Program-made: the position numbers and the translations under genes | Shown here: positions 7,233 through 14,368 of the stretch, one piece after another | How positions within the stretch are numbered: the stretch's first letter is position 1 | Layout: each line of letters starts with the position of its first letter | Source: an uncultured Spirochaetia bacterium | GTDB taxonomy: Bacteria; Spirochaetota; UBA4802; JAGODF01 | DNA: 15,221 nt | Direction of reading: 5' to 3' | Assembly: GCA_937967705.1 (NCBI GenBank) | Contig: CALCJG010000207.1 | Span: 1 to 15,221, forward strand | The notes under the pieces: generated by a model | Told to the model about the DNA's origin: nothing | Database searches by the model: none | Seen by the model: the letters and a program-made list of their open reading frames with translations, nothing else

Positions 7233-8981
7233 ATGACAAAAACAGCCAAAGGAATAATAGCCTCACCCGGAATAAAGATTGGAAAGGCTTATATCTATAA
7301 AAGCGCGGAAGTCATTATTCCCAAATACAACATTGTCCCCCAGGATGTGGACAAGGAGATCCTGAGATTCGAGACGGCACTGAACAGAACCAAAGAGGAG
7401 ATCAAGGCCATCCAGGAACAGATCGCAGGAAACCTTTCCAAGGATATGTCCGACATATTCACGAGCCATCTCATGATACTGGAGGACCCCCTTGTAGACG
7501 AGAAAACCAAGGAGACCATACGGCGGGAAAGACGTAACGTTGAGTGGGTCCTCAATGACATCACCCTGGACCTGATTAAAAGCCTGGCCTCGATTCAGGA
7601 CGATTATCTCAGGGAAAGAATTATCGACATAACCGACATAAACAAGCGGCTTATCAATAACCTGCAGAAAACCCAGGCAGTATCCCTTTCCGACCTCAAC
7701 GAAGAGGTGATCATCTTCTCGAAGGATCTGACCCCCTCGGACACGGCCATGATGAACAAGAAATTCGTTCTGGCCTTTGTGACGGACCGGGGAGGGCGCA
7801 CATCGCATACCGCCATCATGGCAAGAGCCCTGGAGATACCGGCGATCGTCGGAACCATCAACGCCACCTCCATGATCAAGGATGGAGATACGGTCATCGT
7901 AGACGCCATCCATGGGGAAATACTCATCAATCCGACGGAAGCGGAAATCGAAGAGTTCAATCAATACCAGCAGGATCTCAAGTTACTGGAGGACGAGCTA
8001 TCCAAGCTGACGCATCTCCCCTCCAAAACCCTGGATGACACCCAGATATCCATATACGGAAATATTGAAATCCCTGACGAGATGGAGATCATCAAGGAGC
8101 ACGGTGCCCAGGGGATAGGACTCTTTCGGTCCGAATTCCTGTTTCTGGATAAATCCCTCCCTGACGAAGAGAAACAGCTGCAGGAATACAGGAGAGTCGT
8201 GGAGTACTATGCCCCGCTGCCGGTCGTAATCCGGACACTGGATGTAGGGGGTGACAAGATTTACGCGTACACGAAAGAGGTCAAGGAGAGGAATCCTTTC
8301 CTAGGCTGCAGGGCCATCCGGTTCAGTCTGGAAAATGAGGAACTTTTCAGAACCCAGATCCGGGCGATCCTTCGGGCCAGCCACTACGGAAACGTAAAAA
8401 TGATGTTCCCCATGATATCCACAGTGGAAGAGCTTATCAAGGCAAGAGGCATTGTCCAGGAGTGCATGGAAGAGCTCTCATCAAAATCCCTCCCCTTCAA
8501 CCAGGACATTCAGATCGGCATCATGATTGAAGTACCTTCAGCGGTGCTGACTGCGGACCTCATGGCCAAATACGCCGATTTCTTTTCCATCGGAACCAAC
8601 GACCTCGTGCAGTACACCCTTGCCGTCGACCGCATCAGCGAGAAAATCGCCTATCTCTACAATCCTCTGAACATATCAATTCTTCGCTTCCTGAAGCAGA
8701 TCATTACGGTTTCCCGTAATCACAATATACCGGTTTCCATCTGCGGGGAAATGGCCGGTGAACCGAAATACACCATGGTACTTCTGGGCTTGGGCTTCCG
8801 CAATCTTTCAATGAGTTCCTCATATATGTATCAGATAAAACGCATCATTCGATCCATTTCCCTGAAAGAATGCGAAGAGCTCGTTGAAAAGCTGATGACT
8901 ACCGAGGAGACAAGTAAGACTGAGGGAATGCTCCTCCAGATCATGAAGGAGAAATTCAGCTGGCTGACACTTTATAATTAA
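7233..8981 (+). CDS. ptsI: Phosphoenolpyruvate-protein phosphotransferase (PTS Enzyme I)
   Basis: Enzyme I takes phosphate from PEP onto a histidine and passes it to HPr, starting the phosphotransferase relay in the cytoplasm. Domains run in order: N-terminal PEP-utiliser domain (KGIIASPGIKIGKAY), HPr-binding helices, the swivelling phospho-His domain with DRGGRTSHTAIMARA (His192), and the C-terminal TIM barrel with GLFRSEFLF (Arg298), RTLDVGGDK, SIGTNDLVQYTLAVDR and the catalytic Cys504 in ICGEMAGE. At 582 residues it is full length (E. coli 575). The ATG has AAAGAGA 8 bases upstream. No ptsH or EII gene lies in the window, so it may serve a regulatory or distant PTS. PEP synthase is excluded because it lacks the ATP-grasp domain. 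Its stop overlaps the methyltransferase start in TAATG. Confidence 0.96.
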   Translation: MTKTAKGIIASPGIKIGKAYIYKSAEVIIPKYNIVPQDVDKEILRFETALNRTKEEIKAIQEQIAGNLSKDMSDIFTSHLMILEDPLVDEKTKETIRRERRNVEWVLNDITLDLIKSLASIQDDYLRERIIDITDINKRLINNLQKTQAVSLSDLNEEVIIFSKDLTPSDTAMMNKKFVLAFVTDRGGRTSHTAIMARALEIPAIVGTINATSMIKDGDTVIVDAIHGEILINPTEAEIEEFNQYQQDLKLLEDELSKLTHLPSKTLDDTQISIYGNIEIPDEMEIIKEHGAQGIGLFRSEFLFLDKSLPDEEKQLQEYRRVVEYYAPLPVVIRTLDVGGDKIYAYTKEVKERNPFLGCRAIRFSLENEELFRTQIRAILRASHYGNVKMMFPMISTVEELIKARGIVQECMEELSSKSLPFNQDIQIGIMIEVPSAVLTADLMAKYADFFSIGTNDLVQYTLAVDRISEKIAYLYNPLNISILRFLKQIITVSRNHNIPVSICGEMAGEPKYTMVLLGLGFRNLSMSSSYMYQIKRIIRSISLKECEELVEKLMTTEETSKTEGMLLQIMKEKFSWLTLYN

Positions 8982-9733
8982 TGAAGCTCTACAGGGAACT
9001 ATCCGAGTTTTATTTTTCCATTGAAGAGAAGAACAGAGACATTTCCAAGGACATCCGTCTCATAAAGACCCTCATGCGCGCTTATAACGCCCCCTCCCTT
9101 CTGGACATCGGCTGCGGCTCCGGTGAACATATCCACCTTCTCCACAAGGCCGGATTCCGCTGTACAGGCATAGACAGCAGTGAGGAGATGCTTAAAATCG
9201 CGAGAATCCGCTTCCCCGGACAGGGAACCTTCCTGAACCAAAGCATGACGAACTTTGACTTTTTTGAAGAGTTCGACATAGCCATATCCCTCTTCGGCTC
9301 CTTTGATTATATGATCAACGATTCGGACGTGGAAAGCGTCTTCTGGAACACCTGGCGCTCTCTTAAGCCCGGGGGCACAGGCCTGTTTGAGATATGGAAC
9401 GCCCTGCCGGTTTCCCGCATACAGGAGAAGGAGATAAGCCATGTCTCCGACACCAGATATGACGACACGCTCATCCTTAGGAAAAGGGGGTTCCGTCTCC
9501 TCAACCATCCGGGGCGCACGGTCGTGGAAGTCAATTATGAGTACGAGATATCCCGCAGAGGGGAGAAACAGACGGTAAGAGACCGGCATGTCATGCGCGC
9601 ATTCAGCAGAGAAGAGATAGAAAAGTTCATTCTCAACAACGGATTTGACATCAAGGATTTTTACTCTTCCCCCGACCAGGATCCTTATCAGGACTACTCT
9701 AACAAAATACTGGTCCATTTCGAAAAAAAATGA
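8981..9733 (+). CDS. Class I SAM-dependent methyltransferase
   Basis: This 250-residue soluble protein has the Rossmann methyltransferase core. Motif I is LLDIGCGSGEHIHLL (40-54) for S-adenosylmethionine binding. The post-I acidic turn is CTGIDSSEEM (61-70), then a motif II-like stretch FDIAISLFGSFDYM and a motif III-like SLKPGGTGLFEIW. The C-terminal part (VVEVNYEYEISRRGEKQTVRDRHVMRAFSREEIEKFI) looks like that of small-molecule methyltransferases, but no substrate can be named. Its ATG shares one base with the ptsI stop (TAATG) and no separate ribosome site is evident, so it is probably translated by coupling to ptsI. No terminator follows before the tetR promoter. Confidence 0.87.
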   Translation: MKLYRELSEFYFSIEEKNRDISKDIRLIKTLMRAYNAPSLLDIGCGSGEHIHLLHKAGFRCTGIDSSEEMLKIARIRFPGQGTFLNQSMTNFDFFEEFDIAISLFGSFDYMINDSDVESVFWNTWRSLKPGGTGLFEIWNALPVSRIQEKEISHVSDTRYDDTLILRKRGFRLLNHPGRTVVEVNYEYEISRRGEKQTVRDRHVMRAFSREEIEKFILNNGFDIKDFYSSPDQDPYQDYSNKILVHFEKK

Positions 9734-9765
9734 CGCCCATCTTCTGCGCCGCTCGCGTAAAAGGC

Positions 9766-9794
9766 TTGCCAATAAATCGTACTGGTTGTACAAT
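9766..9794 (+). promoter_or_regulatory. Sigma-70 type promoter of the TetR gene
   Basis: TTGCCA (9766-9771) and TACAAT (9789-9794) are separated by exactly 17 bp; each hexamer matches consensus at five of six positions. Normal initiation 6-7 bases beyond the -10 falls on or beside base 9801, the A of the TetR ATG. An 8-bp palindrome TTGTACAA (9786-9793) overlaps the -10 and could be an autoregulatory operator. Confidence 0.7.
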
Positions 9795-9800
9795 TAGCCC

Positions 9801-10436
9801 ATGAAGGCGGAAATTCGAAAAAAACAGATTCTGGATTGTGCCAAATCCATCTTCTCGGAAAAGGGGTATTATGACACCCAGGTGGAGGACATCATCAAGC
9901 TTGCCCACATAGGCAAAGGCACCATCTACCAGTATTTCAGAAACAAGGAAGACGTCTTTCTCTCTCTTCTGGAACGCTTTGTGAAAGAATGGGAGGAGGA
10001 AGTCATTGTGGACCTGGAAGAGATAACCAAGAAACATCCCTATACCCATCCCGCTATCAATTATCTCTACCAGATTGTCATGAAAACCCTTCGCTTTTTC
10101 AGGAATGATCATGACCGCGGTAACATCATCCTGCGAGTCAGCCCCGGACTCAACATAGGAATCGATTCCTATATCAGCCGGTTTGAGGGTAAGATCATCA
10201 GTTCCATAATGGACGGCATCAGACTAGGTCAGAAATTCAACAACATCAACAGCGATGTCAACATCGAGGTTATGGCCAACATACTCTTCGGGGGGGCCCT
10301 GAGGGTAGCCTATACTTTTCTAATACTGGAAAAGAATAAAAACGTCAATATAGACTTGGAAATCCTGGCCAAGGAAATAGTGTATAACATGCACAACGGA
10401 ATCTTTAACTTCCAATATCGGGAAAAAAACAGATAA
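9801..10436 (+). CDS. TetR/AcrR family transcriptional regulator
   Basis: This 211-residue protein is a one-component DNA-binding regulator. The N-terminal TetR helix-turn-helix is clear over about residues 5-55: KKQILDCAKSIFSEKGYYDT, then VEDIIKLAHIGKGTIYQYFRNKEDVF. The C-terminal half is helical and variable as expected for the ligand and dimer domain, and its ligand cannot be told. No Shine-Dalgarno sequence precedes the ATG, and a near-consensus promoter ends only 6 bases upstream, which predicts a leaderless transcript. No other in-frame start lies nearby. Targets could be itself, the upstream ptsI-methyltransferase pair, or distant genes. It converges on the receiver gene, with 17 bp between stops and no hairpin. 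Confidence 0.92.
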   Translation: MKAEIRKKQILDCAKSIFSEKGYYDTQVEDIIKLAHIGKGTIYQYFRNKEDVFLSLLERFVKEWEEEVIVDLEEITKKHPYTHPAINYLYQIVMKTLRFFRNDHDRGNIILRVSPGLNIGIDSYISRFEGKIISSIMDGIRLGQKFNNINSDVNIEVMANILFGGALRVAYTFLILEKNKNVNIDLEILAKEIVYNMHNGIFNFQYREKNR

Positions 10437-10453
10437 AAAATCCTACCGCCTTC

Positions 10454-10834
10454 CTACTTATCCATAAGGCTCTGTATGGCATTAATCATGACATTGATAT
10501 CGACCACAGGCTTCTGAAAGACATACCGGTTGCGGATTCCTATTTCTTTCAGCACTTCGGGAAGGCTGTAGTTGGTAGAGCCGGTGTGGATCAGGAATTT
10601 CATCCCCGGATACCTCTCATGGGCCTTCAGGATAAGGGTATTCCCGTCCATCCCCGGCAACCGCATGTCGATGATTCCGACATCAACCTTCTGTTCTTCC
10701 AGCATCCTCAGCGCCTCTTCCCCGCTGTTGGCGGAACAGACATCAAAACCCTCATCCTCTAGGAAGGCAACCAGATTCAGACGAACCATATCCTCATCAT
10801 CCACAACAAGAATGCTGATACCTGACGTACTCAT
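10454..10834 (-). CDS. Stand-alone response regulator receiver protein
   Basis: This 126-residue protein is a CheY-like receiver domain with no output domain. The acidic pocket is VDDED (11-15), the phospho-acceptor is Asp56 in IIDMRLPGMDG, the switch Thr is Thr84 in IHTGS, and the invariant Lys is Lys108 in FQKPV. After Lys108 only the last receiver helix remains. The ATG overlaps the kinase stop in ATGA (10831-10834), and a very strong ribosome site, AAAGGAGG at 10847-10840, lies 5 bases upstream, so it is coupled to the kinase and probably its phosphorylation target. With no DNA-binding part, it must act by protein contact or as a phosphorelay shuttle. Confidence 0.93.
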   Translation of the reverse strand: MSTSGISILVVDDEDMVRLNLVAFLEDEGFDVCSANSGEEALRMLEEQKVDVGIIDMRLPGMDGNTLILKAHERYPGMKFLIHTGSTNYSLPEVLKEIGIRNRYVFQKPVVDINVMINAIQSLMDK

Positions 10835-13800
10835 GCCAACCTCCTTTCAAGCGGCAGATGTATAATGAAGGTCACACCCTTGCCGGGGGATGAGGTGAGG
10901 GCCATACTGCCCTTGTGATTATCGGTAATAATGAAATAGGAGACCGAAAGGCCAAGCCCAGTTCCCGATCCCACCTCCTTCGTGGTAAAAAAGGGCTCAA
11001 ACACCCTCTTTTTGATCTTATCATCCATTCCAGGACCGTTGTCCTGAATTTCCAGACGGATACGGTGGCCCTCCCTTTTGATTCGGATGACGATTCGGGG
11101 ATTATCCTGATCGTAGGTCTTTTCCCTCATGGCCTGTGCGGCATTTTTTAACAGATTCAGGACCACCTGCTGAATCTCTGTAGCCACGCAGGAGACTTCG
11201 GGTAAATCCGCCTCGTACTCCCTCACAATCTCGATATGCCTGAAATCGTATTTTTTCTTCAGATCATAGTCATTTGCGGCCAGCTCGATGGTTTTGTCAA
11301 CCAGATCCGGCATGCTCGCGATGCCCATACGGGATTCGCTTCTCCGGCTGAAGCTGAGCATATTGGAGACTATCTTAGAAGCTCTCTCACCCATCGTGAG
11401 TATACCCTGCAGCATCTTGATAATCTCGCGCCTCTCCATGTAGACCCGTACTTTTTCCAGATCAACACCGCACTCTTCCGCTATCCTCCTGTTTTGAGGA
11501 AGCTCAAGGGAGATGCGCCTGAAAACGTTCTGGGCCCCCAGCATAATTCCCCCGAGGGGATTGTTGATCTCATGAGCCATACCGGCAGCCAGGCCGCCTA
11601 CCGACATCATCTTTTCCGTCTGCACCATCATCTCCTCTATGCGCACACGGGATGTGACATCATCCACCCTGATGACCGCTCCCTCGACACCGTTTGCCAC
11701 CAGGGGGTAAACCATCACATCGGAGAACAGGATGTCCCCATCCAGGCGGTGCTGGAGCCGCTCCACTCTCTGGGGCCTCCTCTCCGATATGGCCTTTTGC
11801 ACATTGGCCATCTGCTCCTTGAGCAGGGGATAGATATCGCCCAGCTGCCTGCCCTGAGCATCCTTTTCCGCAACCCTCGTTACCTTCTCCGCCTCCTGAT
11901 TCCAGTGGATGACCCGGCCCTCCGTATCCACACCCACCAGTATGGAGGGCATGGAATCGATGATATTCTTGAGAAAGGTGCGCATGCGCTGCATTTCCTG
12001 TTCAGCGTTTTTGAGAGCGGTAATATCCTGAAGGGTTTCCACAGCGGCGACGACATCCCCTTTCTGGTTGAGGATGGGCACGGCATCAAATATCATGAAC
12101 CGCCGCTGGCCTCCGAGATTGTCGTACCAACCCTCTGCATGCCAGCCATTCTTAATAAAAACGGATTGGGAATGATCCTGATAAAGCTGACCCATGTTTT
12201 CAAAATCCTGATTAACGACAATATCCGCCAGGGTTGGCCGCCTGCGGTCATAGAATGCCTTCCATTGATCGCTGGTCCGGATGATGCTCTCAGAACCTAT
12301 TCCGGTTAGAACCTCACAGGCCCTGTTCCAGAGCATAACCTTCCCACCGGCATCTATCACGAACGCCGCAACGGCGAAGTTTTCAATCAGGTTTTCCGTG
12401 AAGCGTATCTGTTCCTGAAGGGCCTCTTCCGCTCTGCGTCTTTCGCTGGCCTCCATTGAGAGCGCCACCATATCAGCTATGGAGATCGCAAAATCCTGCT
12501 CCTCCAGGGACCATTCCCTCGACTGGCCGGTATTCTCGAAGCTGACGACCCCTACGGCCCCGCCCCGGAGCCTGATGGGAGCATGCATAACTGATGTGAT
12601 GTGAAGGGGTTTCAGATAGCTATCTGCAAATTCTGCGAGCCGCTCATCCCCGCAGGCATCATTGGCCGCGAGAATACGCAAATCCTCAAGTTTTTTTATG
12701 AACAACGGACATTCACGAGATTCAACGGTCACCCCGGAAGGGGCAACGGCATCGCCCTCCGCATGCATGTCGCTGCAGATGAGACTGCCGCTCTCATCGC
12801 AGAGATTCCACACCACCACCCGGTTGACATCCAGAGTCCGGGCGCTCACCTCCGTTATGCGCTTTACAGCGGAGTCGTAATCCGAGGTATCGATACGTGA
12901 GAGGCTTTGAAGAGCCAGCTGATGGTAGAGCACTTGCTTGGTGATGGTCCTCAGCGTCTCCTCGGCCTGTTTCCTCTCCGTCAGATCCCTCACCGTTTCT
13001 ATGCAGCCGATCACTCTCCCCTCGGAATCGTAGAGGGGTTTGGCCTGCTCCCAGAGATAACTTCCCTCAGGTCTTAGATGCGTTATGTAGGTTTCGGCTA
13101 TAGGCGCATCACCCTCCATCTGCATGACACTGTATTTCTCTTCTATATTCCGGTCCTGATGAAGTACATAATCCACGAGTATGGGTTTGCGTTCTCCGTA
13201 GAATGGAAGGGCGTATTCATAGTCCCCTTTTCCGACCATTTGCTCCCGGGGAAATCCCGTTAAATCCTCGATGGCCTTGTTCCAGGCGATAACCCGGGCC
13301 TTCCTGTCTATAACGAAAGTTGCATCCGGGAGATAATTTATGATATCCGCAAGATGCCTTTCCGAGGTCTTTAAATCCTTTTCCGCCTTTATGCGATTAC
13401 TGATTTCCCGTTTAAGACTGTCATTAATTTTTCTCAGCTCGGCGGTCCTTTCCTCAAACTTTTCCTCCAGATCCTTTTTCGCCTTCTTCAGGAGATCCTC
13501 GGCGTTCTTCCGCTCTGTGATATTCCGGCCGATCCCCTGAAAACCGACGACCCACTTACCATCCATAATGATCTGCACGTTCTGTTCGAGCCAGGACCAT
13601 CCCCCGGACTTTATGCTCACAGGATATTCCAGATGAGTATTGGGGATTCTATCCTTGAACTGAAGTATGTAATGTCTCGCAACCTCTTCACGAAAATCCG
13701 GGTGAACATAATCCAGATAAAATTTCCCCACCACATCCGCCGGCTGAAATCCCATGACCCGCTCCACCGCCCGGTTGCAATAGGTAAAGTGACCGTAGGC

Positions 13801-14253
13801 ATCAAGGCGGTATATGAGATCATCTGCATAGTTGTTGAGATACTCCAGCTCGAGTTCATCGAATCGGCTTCGCTGGCGGTCTTCTCTGATCCTCGTGATA
13901 TCCTGAATCAGCAGGCACATCCTGCCCTCCGAGTGGGGGAAGAAGCGGAGAAGAAGCCGGTACTCCTGCTTCATCCTGATAACCGGAGCGGAAAAAATCA
14001 TCACTTCTTCCCCAGTCCTGCTTACCCGCTTGAGGGCATCCGCCATCTCTTCAGACAGCACTCCTGCCTTCATGTCATACAGGGAGGCTCCTCGCACCCT
14101 CTTACCCTTCTCCCATAACGAGACATCGAGGGTGGAATAGGCATCCAGAACCTTCCCTGACTCATCCAGCCAGAGGAAAGCATGCTGGATATGATCGGTG
14201 ATTATATTCAGGTTTTCGTAAATCAGCTTCTTGATGGCATTTCCCGCCTTCAC
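10831..14253 (-). CDS. Soluble multi-PAS/GAF sensor histidine kinase
   Basis: This large sensor kinase has 1140 residues from the chosen start. Domains in order (numbering from GTG): a divergent PAS-like segment (about 15-120), PAS (about 140-250), coiled coil (about 250-300), PAS (about 300-430), GAF (about 450-600), PAS (about 620-745), PAS (about 760-870), then HisKA with MAHEINNPLGG (phospho-His894) and HATPase with NLLKNAAQAM, QDNGPGM, FEPFFTTK and GTGLGL. This is the NtrB-like kinase type. GTG 14253 is chosen because GGAGGGAGGGG (14270-14260) lies 6 bases upstream; ATG 14307 would add a hydrophobic 18-residue stub encoded partly by that ribosome site. No membrane helix then remains, so it should sense a cytoplasmic cue. 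The ligand is unknown. Confidence 0.94.
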   Translation of the reverse strand: MKAGNAIKKLIYENLNIITDHIQHAFLWLDESGKVLDAYSTLDVSLWEKGKRVRGASLYDMKAGVLSEEMADALKRVSRTGEEVMIFSAPVIRMKQEYRLLLRFFPHSEGRMCLLIQDITRIREDRQRSRFDELELEYLNNYADDLIYRLDAYGHFTYCNRAVERVMGFQPADVVGKFYLDYVHPDFREEVARHYILQFKDRIPNTHLEYPVSIKSGGWSWLEQNVQIIMDGKWVVGFQGIGRNITERKNAEDLLKKAKKDLEEKFEERTAELRKINDSLKREISNRIKAEKDLKTSERHLADIINYLPDATFVIDRKARVIAWNKAIEDLTGFPREQMVGKGDYEYALPFYGERKPILVDYVLHQDRNIEEKYSVMQMEGDAPIAETYITHLRPEGSYLWEQAKPLYDSEGRVIGCIETVRDLTERKQAEETLRTITKQVLYHQLALQSLSRIDTSDYDSAVKRITEVSARTLDVNRVVVWNLCDESGSLICSDMHAEGDAVAPSGVTVESRECPLFIKKLEDLRILAANDACGDERLAEFADSYLKPLHITSVMHAPIRLRGGAVGVVSFENTGQSREWSLEEQDFAISIADMVALSMEASERRRAEEALQEQIRFTENLIENFAVAAFVIDAGGKVMLWNRACEVLTGIGSESIIRTSDQWKAFYDRRRPTLADIVVNQDFENMGQLYQDHSQSVFIKNGWHAEGWYDNLGGQRRFMIFDAVPILNQKGDVVAAVETLQDITALKNAEQEMQRMRTFLKNIIDSMPSILVGVDTEGRVIHWNQEAEKVTRVAEKDAQGRQLGDIYPLLKEQMANVQKAISERRPQRVERLQHRLDGDILFSDVMVYPLVANGVEGAVIRVDDVTSRVRIEEMMVQTEKMMSVGGLAAGMAHEINNPLGGIMLGAQNVFRRISLELPQNRRIAEECGVDLEKVRVYMERREIIKMLQGILTMGERASKIVSNMLSFSRRSESRMGIASMPDLVDKTIELAANDYDLKKKYDFRHIEIVREYEADLPEVSCVATEIQQVVLNLLKNAAQAMREKTYDQDNPRIVIRIKREGHRIRLEIQDNGPGMDDKIKKRVFEPFFTTKEVGSGTGLGLSVSYFIITDNHKGSMALTSSPGKGVTFIIHLPLERRLA
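10858..11650 (-). repeat. Kinase-core paralogous segment, copy 1
   Basis: This stretch encodes the HisKA and HATPase core of the complete kinase and is repeated, diverged, in direct orientation at about 14400-15190. Identical tracts remain, for example 20 bases at 11603-11622 that recur at 15147-15166. It reads as an ancient gene duplication rather than a mobile element. Confidence 0.75.
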
Positions 14254-14259
14254 CTTATT

Positions 14260-14270
14260 CCCCTCCCTCC
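14260..14270 (-). promoter_or_regulatory. Strong Shine-Dalgarno site fixing a GTG kinase start
   Basis: On the minus strand GGAGGGAGGGG is followed by AATAAG and then GTG at 14253. The spacing of 6 is ideal, while nothing comparable lies before the farther ATG at 14307. This decides the start and removes an apparent N-terminal hydrophobic segment. Confidence 0.75.
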
Positions 14271-14368
14271 GGATTGAAAACCAGAAAGCCCAAAACACAA
14301 ACGCCAATACTCACGACTTCGGAGAAAGATGAACGACCTTGACCAGCTTTCGTCTTAATACAAATCAT

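Noticed and set aside
10437..10453. Terminator between the convergent tetR and receiver genes
   Set aside because: There is an A-rich run but no inverted repeat that would form a stem.
11236..12309. Long plus-strand open frame opposite the complete kinase
   Set aside because: It lies wholly antisense to well-supported HisKA and PAS coding sequence, has no family resemblance and no ribosome site; it is a shadow of codon bias.
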